A stretch of 64,000 nucleotides of DNA, from contig NZ_CP015405.2 in NCBI RefSeq assembly GCF_001689125.2, forward strand, positions 4,552,501-4,616,500, in the 5' to 3' direction. The translations under genes and the position numbers were made by a program. Positions 46,437 through 55,875 of this stretch are shown here, piece by piece. The stretch comes from Blautia pseudococcoides. GTDB taxonomy: Bacteria; Bacillota; Clostridia; Lachnospirales; Lachnospiraceae. The stretch's first letter is position 1. Each line of letters begins with the position of its first letter. The notes beneath the pieces were generated by a model. It was given only the letters and a program-made list of their open reading frames with translations, searched no databases and was not told the origin of the DNA.

Positions 46437-48203
46437 TTATGCATTTTTTTCCATGACGGTGTTGTAGAAGTCGTCAACGGCCTTCATGTAATCGTCGATC
46501 AGTTCCAGCTTGTCATTGGGAACATCATATTTGATGGAGATGATCTTCTCAAATACATTCTCCTTGCGGAGCACTGACATGGGCATACCCATGGCGATCA
46601 GGTTTCTGCAGCGCTTATACAGATAAAGGATGACCTCCATCATCTTAAACTGTTTGTCCAGAGATACACAGGTATCGTCAGGATGGAAAGCATTCTGCTG
46701 CAGGAAGCCCAGACGGATGACTCTCGCGATCTCCAGAGTCAGTTTCTGATCATCCGGCAGTACATCGCTTCCGATCAGCTTTACGATCTCCATCAGGCTG
46801 CTCTCCTGGTTTAAGATAGCCATCAGGCGGTTTCTGTCATCCACAAATCTGGGTGATACATTTTCACTGTACCAGTGGGACAGGTCGCCCAGATATTCAC
46901 TGTAGCTGGTAAGCCAGTGGATCGCCGGGAAATGTCTGGCATATGCCAGGGATTTATCAAGCCCCCAGAAACAGCGCACAAAACGCTTGGTGTTCTGGGT
47001 CACAGGCTCGGAGAAATCACCGCCCTGGGGGGACACGGCCCCGATGATGGATACGGAACCCTCCGTACCGTTTAAGTTCTGCATCATGCCTGCCCTCTCG
47101 TAGAATGCGGAGAGGCGGGAGGCCAGATAAGCCGGGAAGCCTTCCTCCGCGGGCATTTCCTCCAGACGTCCGGACAGCTCACGCAGAGCCTCGGCCCACC
47201 TGGATGTGGAATCGGCCATGATCGCCACGTCGTATCCCATATCCCGGTAATATTCCGCCAGGGAGATACCTGTGTAGATGGAAGCCTCACGGGCAGCCAC
47301 CGGCATGTTGGAGGTGTTGGCGATGAGTGTGGTGCGGGCCATGAGGGCATTGCCTGTCTTGGGATCGTGGAGCTTTGAGAAGTCCTCCAAAACCTGGGTC
47401 ATCTCATTGCCGCGCTCGCCGCAGCCGATGTAGACAATGATGTCCGCGTCAGACCATTTTGCGATCTGGTGCTGGGTCATGGTCTTACCTGTTCCGAAAC
47501 CGCCGGGAACGGCCGCTGTACCGCCTTTGGCAATGGGAAACAGGGTATCCAGGATACGCTGTCCCGTAACCAGAGGGATGGTGGCCGGATAACGCTTGTT
47601 GGTAGGGCGCGGAATACGGATCGGCCATTTCTGCGCCAGTTTCAACGGATATTCGCTGCCGTCCGCAAGCTGGACCACCGCTAAAACGTCAGTCACGGTG
47701 TATGCGCCGTCCTTTACCACTTTGGATACAATACCTTCCACCTGAGGCGGAACCATGGATTTGTGTACAATGGACGGGGTCTCCGGCAGCTCCGCGATGA
47801 TGGTGCCGCCGTGCACCTCCATGCCGTCCTTTATTGTCATATGAACGTTCCATTTTTTCTCTGTGTCCAGGGAATCTACCTGCATACCGCGGGAGATGTA
47901 TTTGCCGGACTGTTCGGCAATGACAGAGAGGGGACGCTGGATACCGTCGAAAATATTGTCCAGGATACCCGGCCCCAGCATAACAGAGATGGCATCACCT
48001 GTGGCAGTGACCGTCTCCCCCGGTCTTAAACCGCTGGTTTCCTCGAAAACCTGAACGGTGGTGGTATCCTTTTTCAGGGAAATAACCTCGCCTACCAGGT
48101 TTTCCTTTCCCACGTATACCATTTCCGACATCTTGAATCCTGTATTACCTTTCAGATAAATGACGGGACCGTTGATGCCGTAGATAATTCCTGTTCTATT
48201 CAT
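46437..48203 (-). CDS. atpA: V-type ATPase catalytic subunit A
   Basis: A 588-residue catalytic subunit. The P-loop is GGFGTGKT (many homologues read GPFGSGKT), followed by [17 protein letters not shown] with the catalytic Glu, [22 protein letters not shown] text (here [24 protein letters not shown]), and the A-specific non-homologous insert near residues 120-190. Start at MNRTGIIYG follows GAGGACT; the longer frame overlaps subunit E. It forms the operon core with atpB 12 bp downstream. Confidence 0.94.
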   Translation of the reverse strand: MNRTGIIYGINGPVIYLKGNTGFKMSEMVYVGKENLVGEVISLKKDTTTVQVFEETSGLRPGETVTATGDAISVMLGPGILDNIFDGIQRPLSVIAEQSGKYISRGMQVDSLDTEKKWNVHMTIKDGMEVHGGTIIAELPETPSIVHKSMVPPQVEGIVSKVVKDGAYTVTDVLAVVQLADGSEYPLKLAQKWPIRIPRPTNKRYPATIPLVTGQRILDTLFPIAKGGTAAVPGGFGTGKTMTQHQIAKWSDADIIVYIGCGERGNEMTQVLEDFSKLHDPKTGNALMARTTLIANTSNMPVAAREASIYTGISLAEYYRDMGYDVAIMADSTSRWAEALRELSGRLEEMPAEEGFPAYLASRLSAFYERAGMMQNLNGTEGSVSIIGAVSPQGGDFSEPVTQNTKRFVRCFWGLDKSLAYARHFPAIHWLTSYSEYLGDLSHWYSENVSPRFVDDRNRLMAILNQESSLMEIVKLIGSDVLPDDQKLTLEIARVIRLGFLQQNAFHPDDTCVSLDKQFKMMEVILYLYKRCRNLIAMGMPMSVLRKENVFEKIISIKYDVPNDKLELIDDYMKAVDDFYNTVMEKNA

Positions 48204-48783
48204 GTAGCAGTCCTCCGTCAAAATTAAATTCTTCTTTTTCGTTCTCGTATAAAGTTTTGAATGTGTGGTCAATTAAAATATTCTTCGCCGGGATCACAGC
48301 ACGGACGCCGCCCATGAAGGGAGTTTCCGACAGGCAGAGGGGAGTCCCGCATCTGGCCGCAAGGGTTTCCAGCAGGTTGGCGTCCGCAGGGGTCAGATAA
48401 ATCTGTACTTCGTCCTCTCCGGCAATGCTCAGGGCTTCCCGGATTTTTTCTTCCAGCCAGACTAGGTACTCGGAGCTGCCCATGAAGGTCTCCAGTTTGT
48501 TTCTTACTTCCACAAACAATTCCTCACGCAGTTCCTGCTGTTTCTTGGACAGACGTCTTTTAATGTGAAGCTGCTCCGCAGACAATGCCTTGTTTATTTC
48601 ACGTTTTGCGTTCTCTGTCTCCAGCTTTAACTGGTTGGCGGCATTTTTCTGTTTATCTTCTTTATGTTCAGCCAGCATCTGGGAGAGGGCAGCCCGGTAT
48701 TCTTCCAGGGCCTTTTCAGACTCCTCCCGTGCGCTTTCCATAGATACTTCGTAGAAATGCTGCAGTTTTTCTTCGGTTGTCAT
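48196..48783 (-). CDS. atpE: V-type ATPase subunit E
   Basis: A 195-residue peripheral stalk subunit. The N-terminal 110 residues are a long charged helix (EEKLQHFYEVSMESAREESE, then EKALEEYRAALSQMLAEHKE) and the C-terminal 80 residues form the globular domain (GTPLCLSETPFMGGVRAVIP). The ATG at 48783 has AAGGTG upstream; a GTG three codons earlier is possible. Pairs with the G/H-type subunit. Confidence 0.87.
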   Translation of the reverse strand: MTTEEKLQHFYEVSMESAREESEKALEEYRAALSQMLAEHKEDKQKNAANQLKLETENAKREINKALSAEQLHIKRRLSKKQQELREELFVEVRNKLETFMGSSEYLVWLEEKIREALSIAGEDEVQIYLTPADANLLETLAARCGTPLCLSETPFMGGVRAVIPAKNILIDHTFKTLYENEKEEFNFDGGLLHE

Positions 48784-48801
48784 GTCGTTCACCTTCTTTA
48801 T

Positions 48802-49110
48802 CTATAATTTCAAACCGATCGCCTCATTGACATAAGAAAGAATAAAATCGGGTGCACGGCCGGTACCATGTCTGTCGGGGATTTCTATAATGAGCGGCAG
48901 ACGATGGTTCAGCCGCATGTCGTCAATGATATCGGGAAACTCCCTGCCGAATTTTTCCGTCAGCAGGATGATGCCGTTTTCCTTGTTGGCAATGGCGTCC
49001 TCCAGAGCTTTTCTCAGCTCTTCGCGTTCATGCACCACAACACCTTCCACGCCTGCAAGCCGCATTCCTGTATAGGTGTCAATATTATCGCTGATCAAAA
49101 ACATTTTCAT
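48802..49110 (-). CDS. atpF: V-type ATPase subunit F
   Basis: A 102-residue Rossmann-like subunit of the central stalk. FLISDNIDTYTGMRLAGVEG at the N-terminus and IILLTEKFGREFPDII in the middle match the F family. It couples with D inside the rotor. Confidence 0.9.
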   Translation of the reverse strand: MKMFLISDNIDTYTGMRLAGVEGVVVHEREELRKALEDAIANKENGIILLTEKFGREFPDIIDDMRLNHRLPLIIEIPDRHGTGRAPDFILSYVNEAIGLKL

Positions 49111-49150
49111 AATGCATCAGTCTCTTTCTATTAAAAATATAAGGCAGCCC

Positions 49151-49588
49151 TTATCCCAGTTTACCTAAGATCATGAAGGAAATGATAAGTCCGTACAGAG
49201 CAATACCTTCTGCCATGGCTACGAAGATCATGGATTTACCAAACAGGGAACCGTCCTCGCTGATAGCACCCAGTGCAGCGCTTGCGGAGGAGGCAACAGC
49301 GATACCGGAACCGATGCCGGAAAGTCCGGTAACCAGTGCGGCGCCGATGTAGCCCAGGCCTGTGGCAAGTCCTGCGGAAGCTGTGTCAGTGGCAGCGCTT
49401 ACGGAAGCGGTTCCGCCGATCATCACAACAGAAGCCACCAGAAGGGTACCGAAGAAGAAGAAACAGTTCACGCCCAGTGATTTTTTGTAACGCTTTTTAT
49501 TTTTCTCTCCCAGGAAAAAGTATCCGAAGGGAACAATGATGCTTAAAATTAATGCCGCTGCTATAGTAAATTGAATTAATGTTGTCAT
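49151..49588 (-). CDS. atpK: V-type ATPase proteolipid subunit K
   Basis: A 145-residue ring subunit with four helices (about 5-27, 40-60, 74-106, 119-142). Only the second hairpin looks like a classical c-subunit: GLSGIGSGIAVASSASAALG, and the ion-carrying Glu127 in VAMAEGIALYGLIISF. The first hairpin has lost the glycine-rich pattern and has no carboxylate, so each subunit binds one ion. Whether Na+ or H+ is carried cannot be decided by eye. AAGGAGG upstream. Confidence 0.92.
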   Translation of the reverse strand: MTTLIQFTIAAALILSIIVPFGYFFLGEKNKKRYKKSLGVNCFFFFGTLLVASVVMIGGTASVSAATDTASAGLATGLGYIGAALVTGLSGIGSGIAVASSASAALGAISEDGSLFGKSMIFVAMAEGIALYGLIISFMILGKLG

Positions 49589-49609
49589 AATAATGAATCC
49601 TCCTTAGGT

Positions 49610-51559
49610 TTATGCATTTTTGTTTTCTCTTTTTACGCGCTTTAAGAATGGGTGGAATTCCCTGCCGCTGCCTTTATAGAAGCGGCTGAACATCTCGTAA
49701 TATTCCAGACGGAGTACCTGGATACCTACGATCAGGCCCTCCATAGCGCATACAAAGCCATTGCCCAGCACGATGACCAGCCAGTTGATACTGCCTCCGC
49801 TTTCAGCGCCTCCAAGCATGAGTACAACACCCATCATGGCTGCATGGCTGACAGCAAATGCGCCGATACGGACGAAGGAAAGGGTGTTGGAGAGATAACT
49901 CAGCATTACCTCAAACAGTTCAAAGAAGCTCTGAACAAAGAACATGACCTTTCCGCCCTCCACAACAGGCTGTTTTTTCTTAATGATACGTGTCAGCGGC
50001 TCCTTCAGCATGATCAGGATAAGCGGTACGCCGAACATGATGACCAGGATCGCCGTTGCCGGAAGAGAATGTCCTGTCAGGTACAGCAGGATCATAACGG
50101 TCAGTGCCCCGTAGAAGACCAGGCCGCAGACTGCATTCTGGTCAAACAGGATATTTTCCGTATCGCGGCATCTCACTGCATTGATGATATGGAAGATCAT
50201 GGTCAGCAGTATGAGGAACATACCGAAGACGATCGCCACAATAAACACAGTGTTCATGTTGCCAAGGCCGGGTACATTGGTCATGGCATCCACAGGCCGC
50301 AGCCATATGGGTTCCAGCACATCTTCAAATCCGAAGATACTGCCGAACATGAAGCCAAAGAAAGTGGAAAAGATACCGGCTGTGCCTATGATGGCGGCCA
50401 GATCCATTTTTTTGAATTTGTAAAGCAAAAATCCGCCGATAGCCAGCAAAAGACCCTGTCCCACATCGCCGAACATGGCGCCGAAGATGAAGGAATAGGT
50501 GACTGCCACGAACATGGTGGGGTCCATCTCATTGTAGGCGGGAAGGCCGTACATTTTAACATACATCTCAAAAGGTTTGAAAACCTTGGGGTTTTTCAGC
50601 TTGGTCGGCGGCTGTGTGCGTATGTTGTTCTGGTCATCCTCAATGATACAGAACAGTTTGGCATCGTTTTCAATGTCCTTCTGGAAAGCCAGGGCATCCA
50701 GCTCGGTCATCCATCCGCAGAGAATATAGAAGGTCTCCTGGTGTTCTTTGACGCAGGCCGCTACTTTTCGCACGTCAAAGTTGGTGGAGAGAGCACTTAG
50801 GGCTTCTCTTGCGGAGAGTATGGCGGAAGCGTCGTCCCGGAGCAGCAGCCGTATTTCTTCCTGGCAGGAGGCCATGTGCCTGTCTATGGTTTCCAGTTTT
50901 ATTTTCAGTTCCCTGTGTATGGCCTGGGGTGTCCCGTGGTAGTAATCTTTTTTCAGGTAAATCCTTTCAAAATGCATGGAAGAGAAGACTGCGTCAACTT
51001 CCTCCATCCTGGTCCAGGGTACGAAATAGACGCCCCATACATATTCGTCTTCATGGCAGGGATAGAACCAGGTGTCCATGCCGTCATAGACGTACTCTTT
51101 GAATTTGTTATAATATTCTTTCGCGATCCGGCCGAAACGGACCTGGACAAAACGGTAGTGTACCAATTTATCCACATCTTCCGGCAGATTCAGGAAGGGG
51201 GTGATACGGTTTAAGTCTTCCACAACTGCCGTCCGCTGTGCCTTCAGGTCATCGCATTCTGCATTGATGTCTGAGAGCTTCTGGCTGAGGGAGTCAATAA
51301 GATCCGTGGCTTCATCCAGGGAAATATCCCGGACCGGCACGTCCTCTGTATTCTGCAGCAGCCCTGCAAATTCTGCGGCTTTGTTCAGAAGTTCCTTGTA
51401 AGGGTTGATCTGAATATAAGGGGACAAGTGCTGCACCTGCGTCAGCTGTGCCATGGCATTTTCCAGATGGATCTCATACTTAGCCAGGTATTCGTTGACA
51501 ACTCTGTCAATGTCAGACTTCGGACCGGTAATGCTCAAGAATTTCATTTTCTCAATCAT
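49610..51559 (-). CDS. atpI: V-type ATPase subunit I (a-subunit)
   Basis: A 649-residue stator subunit. The first 330 residues are a soluble, coiled domain; after FKPFEMYVKMYGLPAYNEMDP the membrane half starts, with about seven helices (FVAVTYSFIFGAMFGDVGQG, GIFSTFFGFMFGSIFGFED and others) and the late LSFVRIGAFAVSHAAMMG that carries the essential Arg near the proteolipid ring. It forms the ion half-channels. GGAGG site at 8 nt. Confidence 0.93.
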   Translation of the reverse strand: MIEKMKFLSITGPKSDIDRVVNEYLAKYEIHLENAMAQLTQVQHLSPYIQINPYKELLNKAAEFAGLLQNTEDVPVRDISLDEATDLIDSLSQKLSDINAECDDLKAQRTAVVEDLNRITPFLNLPEDVDKLVHYRFVQVRFGRIAKEYYNKFKEYVYDGMDTWFYPCHEDEYVWGVYFVPWTRMEEVDAVFSSMHFERIYLKKDYYHGTPQAIHRELKIKLETIDRHMASCQEEIRLLLRDDASAILSAREALSALSTNFDVRKVAACVKEHQETFYILCGWMTELDALAFQKDIENDAKLFCIIEDDQNNIRTQPPTKLKNPKVFKPFEMYVKMYGLPAYNEMDPTMFVAVTYSFIFGAMFGDVGQGLLLAIGGFLLYKFKKMDLAAIIGTAGIFSTFFGFMFGSIFGFEDVLEPIWLRPVDAMTNVPGLGNMNTVFIVAIVFGMFLILLTMIFHIINAVRCRDTENILFDQNAVCGLVFYGALTVMILLYLTGHSLPATAILVIMFGVPLILIMLKEPLTRIIKKKQPVVEGGKVMFFVQSFFELFEVMLSYLSNTLSFVRIGAFAVSHAAMMGVVLMLGGAESGGSINWLVIVLGNGFVCAMEGLIVGIQVLRLEYYEMFSRFYKGSGREFHPFLKRVKRENKNA

Positions 51560-51576
51560 GTCAATTACCTCCGAGG

Positions 51577-52617
51577 TTAGTTTTTGTGAATATAATCCAG
51601 CGTCTCAGCCGGGGACAGTCCGTAGCGGATACACTCTATGGCAGTAGTGAGCCGGTCTACTTCATGTTCCTTGTGATAAAAATAGGAATAGATCATAATG
51701 ACTGAGTGCGGGTATTTTCTTGCCTCCGATTCCAGGACATTCCTGAGATTCAGAGTATAGTATTCTTCCAGGTTCTCCGGCGCAAGTTCCGGATAACGTT
51801 TTTTATAGGCAGTGGTATCCAGTACGCGGCGGAACTCTTCCTTGTCCGCTGCTTCCACCAGTGCGGTGATCTCTTTGTGGGAGAGCTTGTAGTGCACAGG
51901 TATGAGCAGTGCGTAGATATCAGCCGGGGCCATATGGTAATACCTGCGGGAACGGTAGATCCACTGCAGGTTAAGCATATCAAATTTGTTGCCGTAGGCT
52001 TTTATGATTTCTTGCAGATCTCTTTTTTTGAACAGCTTATCTTTTACAGACCAGATATTCGCAAAATAATACTGGTCCAGCGCCATGCCGTAATCAAAAA
52101 GGAGCGGTGTATATTCTTCCCCGATCTTAGACAGTGGGGAGTAATATTCCGTACCTTTCAGACTGTTTACAAATTCTTCAATTGTAGCTGCTTGGGTCAG
52201 TTTTTCCAAATCCAGTTTGGAATGCCGGTCAAAGAAATCCTTGAACAGCGATAAATCCAGCCCTTCCCGGGTCTTGTCAAATACCCTTCTTAGGCATTCC
52301 TTCATAATGGCGATCTCATACCGCTTAAAGTACAGAGCCATAAAGGTGCGCTGGGAGGGATTGGCGAATTTGTAAATCTTAGCAAAGTTCTGATGGATCG
52401 TGTGGGTAAGCAGTTTTTCCATGTCACCCCTGTGGAGTGAGTTTTCGTCCAGGTCAGCCCACAGTTCTTTGAATCCGGGCTGCTTTTTTAGATACGCAAC
52501 CACCTGGGGAACAGATTCTAACTGAGAGATTTCCTGATACTGCCTTTCCGTCATGAGCTTGCTCTGCATGGCACGGATTTTTGTTGAAAGACCGCTGTAA
52601 GATAACAGGGTTCCCAT
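51577..52617 (-). CDS. atpC: V-type ATPase subunit C (d-type)
   Basis: A 346-residue helical protein of the AtpC/V-type d family that seats the central stalk on the proteolipid ring. The N-terminal SGLSTKIRAMQSKLMTERQY and the C-terminal HKEHEVDRLTTAIECIRYGL (interaction with YFYHKEHE) are family features. It overlaps neither neighbour; 17 bp to atpI. Confidence 0.88.
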   Translation of the reverse strand: MGTLLSYSGLSTKIRAMQSKLMTERQYQEISQLESVPQVVAYLKKQPGFKELWADLDENSLHRGDMEKLLTHTIHQNFAKIYKFANPSQRTFMALYFKRYEIAIMKECLRRVFDKTREGLDLSLFKDFFDRHSKLDLEKLTQAATIEEFVNSLKGTEYYSPLSKIGEEYTPLLFDYGMALDQYYFANIWSVKDKLFKKRDLQEIIKAYGNKFDMLNLQWIYRSRRYYHMAPADIYALLIPVHYKLSHKEITALVEAADKEEFRRVLDTTAYKKRYPELAPENLEEYYTLNLRNVLESEARKYPHSVIMIYSYFYHKEHEVDRLTTAIECIRYGLSPAETLDYIHKN

Positions 52618-52621
52618 AACA

Positions 52622-52933
52622 TCACATCCTTAATATTTTGTCATACAGTTTCTGAGCCATCTCTTGGTGATGGGCTTCATAATACTTTTCCATTTTATGC
52701 AGGATTTCATCCGTTTCCGCTTTCTGGTTATCCAGTTCTTTTTCCATGTTGACTTCCAGGTCTCTGCGGATGGATTCCAGTTCTTTGGCAGTTTTCCGGT
52801 CAGCTTCCTCATCGAAGGCTTTGATCTGGGCATCATTGTCTTCGGAAAGCTTTTTTTTCTGGACAGCAACGTCCTCCATGATCCGGGAAGCAGCGGCTTC
52901 GATTTCTGCCAGTTTGCTGATTACATCTTCCAT
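52622..52933 (-). CDS. V-type ATPase peripheral stalk subunit, G/H type
   Basis: A 103-residue, highly charged, almost entirely coiled-coil protein (KLAEIEAAASRIMEDVAVQK and on to LHKMEKYYEAHHQEMAQKLY). Size, position at the head of the V-ATPase operon and coiled-coil content identify it as the AhaH/G-type stator partner of subunit E. AAGGAGG at 7 nt. Confidence 0.8.
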   Translation of the reverse strand: MEDVISKLAEIEAAASRIMEDVAVQKKKLSEDNDAQIKAFDEEADRKTAKELESIRRDLEVNMEKELDNQKAETDEILHKMEKYYEAHHQEMAQKLYDKILRM

Positions 52934-53082
52934 AGATTTTCCTCCTTGTGTCTTCTATATATCATACACCTTTTCCAGAAAAAATCCATAGAAATCTTCA
53001 TAATATTTCAGCTGATTTATACAAAAGATATAATTGTGACGGGTGTTTTTCTTATGTTTTTTGGCGAATTTTGCGGTAATCT

Positions 53083-53112
53083 TTGACAAAGCAAAAAGTT
53101 TTCAGTTATACT
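53083..53112 (+). promoter_or_regulatory. Promoter of trmB
   Basis: TTGACA (53083-53088) and TTATAC/TATACT (53106-53112) at 17-18 bp, 80 bp ahead of trmB. Confidence 0.55.
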
Positions 53113-53192
53113 GAAAGAAGGCGGAAAATGCCGGCTGTGTATGCCGGCTGGCTTCGTCTGCAAGAAAGATGTGAAGAAAGGCTGGATATGAA

Positions 53193-53846
53193 ATGCGTTT
53201 GAGAAATATACCCGGAGCAAAGGAGGCCATTGCCGGGAGCACTTATGTGATACAGAATCCTCAGGGAAACCGTGGAAAGTGGCATGAGGTGTTCCAAAAT
53301 GATAATCCTGTCCATATAGAGGTGGGAATGGGAAAAGGCCGTTTTATTATGGACATGGCGGCCCGCAGCCCGCATATTAATTATGTAGGGATCGAGATGT
53401 ATGACAGCATCCTGCTGCGGGCACTCCAGAAGATGGAAGAGCGGGAAAACGGGACAGAGGCACCTCACAATTTATTTTTCATGAGAATGGATGCCAGGGA
53501 GCTGCCGCTTGTATTTAATCCCGAAGAAGTGGACAGAATATATTTAAACTTTTCCGACCCGTGGCCCAAGGACCGCCATGCAAAGAGAAGGCTCACATCA
53601 AGGCAGTTCCTGGAGCGCTATGATGCCATACTGGCTAAGGACGGTACGGTGGAGTTCAAGACAGACAACAGGGAGCTTTTTGACTTTTCCGTGGAGGAAT
53701 TTAAGGAGGCCGGGTGGAAACTTTTGGCCTGCACCTATGACCTGCATCACGACGGGGAACTGAACCGGGGGAATGTGATGACGGAATATGAGGAGAAGTT
53801 TTCCTCCATGGGGAATCCTATCCACAAGCTGACCGCAGCCAGATAG
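53193..53846 (+). CDS. trmB: tRNA (guanine-N7)-methyltransferase
   Basis: A 217-residue SAM-dependent enzyme methylating G46 of tRNA. The SAM site is VEVGMGKGRFIMDMA, with GIEMYDSILLRAL for the adenosine pocket; the TrmB signature LNFSDPWPKDRHAKRRLTS follows, and VEFKTDNRELFDFS closes the catalytic domain. The start overlaps ATGAAATG with GAAAGG upstream. Confidence 0.93.
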   Translation: MRLRNIPGAKEAIAGSTYVIQNPQGNRGKWHEVFQNDNPVHIEVGMGKGRFIMDMAARSPHINYVGIEMYDSILLRALQKMEERENGTEAPHNLFFMRMDARELPLVFNPEEVDRIYLNFSDPWPKDRHAKRRLTSRQFLERYDAILAKDGTVEFKTDNRELFDFSVEEFKEAGWKLLACTYDLHHDGELNRGNVMTEYEEKFSSMGNPIHKLTAAR

Positions 53847-53925
53847 GGAAGCAGAAACCGGGTTTCGGTCCGGGATTTTTGTCATATGATATAGAGAAGC
53901 AGTTTTACCTGAAAGGAAGTATCCT

Positions 53926-54069
53926 ATGGCGAAGAAGAAAAATATGCAGAACTCCCTCTTTGAATGGGCATATACAAACAGGAAAATGGGCAGCAAAACT
54001 GCTGATATCTTGAAATCAGTCGGAGAAGTGAATAAGCTTTTAAGTTCAGCCGGGAAAAAGAAAAAGTAA
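53926..54069 (+). CDS. Tiny basic protein (47 aa), function unknown
   Basis: A short frame with a good ribosome site (AAAGGAAG, 6 nt). It encodes a lysine-rich protein that starts MAKKKNMQNSLFEWAYTNRK and ends in SSAGKKKK, with a central helix ADILKSVGEVNKLL. No known family is recognised. It lies between trmB and trxA, in the same direction. Confidence 0.6.
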   Translation: MAKKKNMQNSLFEWAYTNRKMGSKTADILKSVGEVNKLLSSAGKKKK

Positions 54070-54137
54070 GAAAAAGGGGAAAACAGTAAAAACTACTATA
54101 AGAAAGCGTGTAACGCTTAACCGGAAAGGAGAAAATC

Positions 54138-54455
54138 ATGGTTGAAGTGATTACGGAACAGAATTTTGACAAGGTTGTGATGGGGGCAGATCTGCCTGTA
54201 CTGGTGGATTTTTATGCGACCTGGTGTGGCCCGTGCAAGCAGATGGCGCCGGTGATCGAGGAGCTGTCTGAGGATCTGGAGGGCAAGGCCCTGTTCGGCA
54301 AGGTCAATGTAGATGAAAATATCAATCTGGCCCAGAGATATAAAATCCTGCAGGTTCCCACCTTCCTGTTCGTTAAGGACGGCAAGGTAATGAGCCGGGA
54401 GACCGGAGGGATCAGCAAGGAAGAGCTGGCAGAGGAACTTGGGGTGTGGCTGTAA
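54138..54455 (+). CDS. trxA: Thioredoxin
   Basis: A 105-residue thioredoxin with the redox motif WCGPCK (Cys30 and Cys33) in VLVDFYATWCGPCKQMAPV and the cis-proline loop KILQVPTFLFVKDG. GGAAAGGAG lies 7-8 nt upstream. A short CCGGCC...GGCCGG stem follows the stop (about 54465-54480) but without a T-run. Confidence 0.94.
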   Translation: MVEVITEQNFDKVVMGADLPVLVDFYATWCGPCKQMAPVIEELSEDLEGKALFGKVNVDENINLAQRYKILQVPTFLFVKDGKVMSRETGGISKEELAEELGVWL

Positions 54456-54564
54456 AGCCGCCCCCGGCCTGCGGCCGGATGTGGAAAAACAGCGGAAATT
54501 GCGTTATTTGGGTGCAGTGTTAAATGTATATGATAAAAAACATAAAAAAATGTAAAAAAGATAC

Positions 54565-54593
54565 TTGCATTTTTTTGGAATATCGCTTATAAT
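54565..54593 (+). promoter_or_regulatory. Promoter of tRNA-Lys
   Basis: TTGCAT (54565-54570), 17 bp, TATAAT (54588-54593), 22 bp upstream of the tRNA. Confidence 0.7.
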
Positions 54594-54614
54594 ATGTCTT
54601 GCGTTACAAAATAT

Positions 54615-54687
54615 GCGCCTTTAGCTCAGTTGGTAGAGCAGTAGACTCTTAATCTATTTGTCCAGGGTTCGAGTCCCTGAAGGCGCA
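54615..54687 (+). tRNA. tRNA-Lys (anticodon CTT)
   Basis: A 73-nt cloverleaf: acceptor GCGCCTT / AAGGCGC with discriminator A, D-arm with AGCTCAGTTGGTAGAGC, anticodon loop CTCTTAA giving CTT, and T-arm CAGGGTTCGAGTCCCTG. CCA is not encoded (CTA follows). A phage integrase gene lies 200 bp downstream in the opposite direction, so the 3' half is the probable attachment site. Confidence 0.96.
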
Positions 54688-54689
54688 CT

Positions 54690-54740
54690 AAAAAGCACTG
54701 TTTTTGCAGAGTTGGAGCTGCGGGGACGGTGCTTTTCTTT
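54690..54740 (+). terminator. Terminator behind tRNA-Lys
   Basis: AAAAGCAC-TG-TTTTTGCAG pairs with CTGCGGGGA-CGGTGCTTTT, then TCTTTT. Confidence 0.65.
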
Positions 54741-54787
54741 TGCGATCGCAATAATACTGATAATCTACTGGCCTAAAAAATCCGGAA

Positions 54788-54857
54788 TTTGTATCTCAAA
54801 TGTTCTTCCGGTCCGGCCCGATCGGGAGCTGCAGCACAACTGTTTTGAGATACATTT
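54788..54857 (-). repeat. Phage intergenic palindromic element R1
   Basis: Outer arms are perfect over 11 bp: TGTATCTCAAA (54790-54800) and TTTGAGATACA (54844-54854). The centre contains the 10-bp palindrome CCCGATCGGG and GAGCTGCAGCAC. It lies between the tRNA terminator and the integrase terminator, the only copy not upstream of a phage gene. Confidence 0.85.
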
Positions 54858-54861
54858 AAAA

Positions 54862-54882
54862 TGCCCGGCATGGAGCCGGGCA
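54862..54882 (-). terminator. Terminator of the integrase operon
   Basis: A perfect 8-bp stem TGCCCGGC / GCCGGGCA with a 5-nt loop; on the minus strand it is followed by TTTTAAA. Confidence 0.8.
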
Positions 54883-54888
54883 ATTCTT

Positions 54889-55866
54889 TCAATATCCAGT
54901 TCTGAAAAAAATTCCATCCAATTGATAAATACTGGCACCCATCATTTTATAGGTGTTCGCCAAATGAAGATACGTTCTGGTTACTGTATAATCATAATGG
55001 CCCAAAAACAATCTTAGATTTTCGAGGTTTCCACCTCCCATAACATAACTGGTAGCAAAAGTGTGCCGGAGCAGGTGAGGAGTAAGACGAGCTATACCAG
55101 TTTTACGTTTGATCCGGGCAAAGAGCTGCTTGATGCAATTATAGTTTATATACCCTTCGCCACGAATCCGAGCGAACGCTGGCTGTAAAGTATATTGCTT
55201 ATCATCCAGATTATCCGTAAATCCCCGGTATAACATTACATAAGTATAAAGAGCTTTCTTAAGTTTTGGACAAAGGAGCACGACCCTGGACTTTTCACCC
55301 TTTGTATTAATTATCTTTACAATATTCTTATCAAAGTATATGTCACAAAGCCGAAGCGATTCGACCTCTTCCGCCCGAAACCCAGCATCAAGCATAAGAT
55401 GTACGATACAATAATTTCTCAATCCGGTTTCGGTTTTCAAACTGAAAAGTTTATCAATAGCCATAACCTCATCCTGATACAGAGGAACTTTTTCCTCACT
55501 ATCATCTTTTGGCATCTTCACGTTTGTTTTAAAATTTAAATTAAATTCCGCATTGCAGAAATTGAGAAAGGCTTTAACCGCACGACAATAGGTGCGTATC
55601 GTAGTATTTTTAATACATACATCAGACGGCACAGCAAAAGGATGTCTGGAAAATCTGGGCTTGTGTCGTAACATACGGATATAATCAGCCATTATCTTAT
55701 CAGGCAAAACAGCTATATCACTTCCAGACGTACAGCCGGGAACCTCAGTATACAAAAAGTCAAGAAAAAATCCTAAATTCTTTGCATAATATTGAATTGT
55801 CTTTGCAGAACAAAAGGTTTCCCTGTCTGCAATGAATAAATTGTAAGCTACTAAAATTGTTATCAT
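54889..55866 (-). CDS. int: Tyrosine recombinase (phage integrase)
   Basis: A 325-residue site-specific recombinase. The N-terminal 120 residues form the core-binding domain (TIQYYAKNLGFFLDFLY; CIKNTTIRTYCRAVKAFLNF). The catalytic domain has Arg164 (AGFRAEEVESLRL), His264 and Arg267 (TPHLLRHTFAT), His290 (FLGHYDYTVTRTY) and the nucleophile Tyr299. It lacks an obvious N-terminal arm-binding domain, as in simpler XerCD-like or phage enzymes. It is the distal gene of the leftward phage operon and probably recombines the phage at tRNA-Lys. Confidence 0.93.
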   Translation of the reverse strand: MITILVAYNLFIADRETFCSAKTIQYYAKNLGFFLDFLYTEVPGCTSGSDIAVLPDKIMADYIRMLRHKPRFSRHPFAVPSDVCIKNTTIRTYCRAVKAFLNFCNAEFNLNFKTNVKMPKDDSEEKVPLYQDEVMAIDKLFSLKTETGLRNYCIVHLMLDAGFRAEEVESLRLCDIYFDKNIVKIINTKGEKSRVVLLCPKLKKALYTYVMLYRGFTDNLDDKQYTLQPAFARIRGEGYINYNCIKQLFARIKRKTGIARLTPHLLRHTFATSYVMGGGNLENLRLFLGHYDYTVTRTYLHLANTYKMMGASIYQLDGIFFRTGY

Positions 55867-55875
55867 AATATCACC

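Noticed and set aside
49652..50800. Long 382-codon plus-strand frame antisense to atpI
   Set aside because: A shadow of the V-ATPase subunit I gene; His/Gln-rich translation typical of antisense frames.
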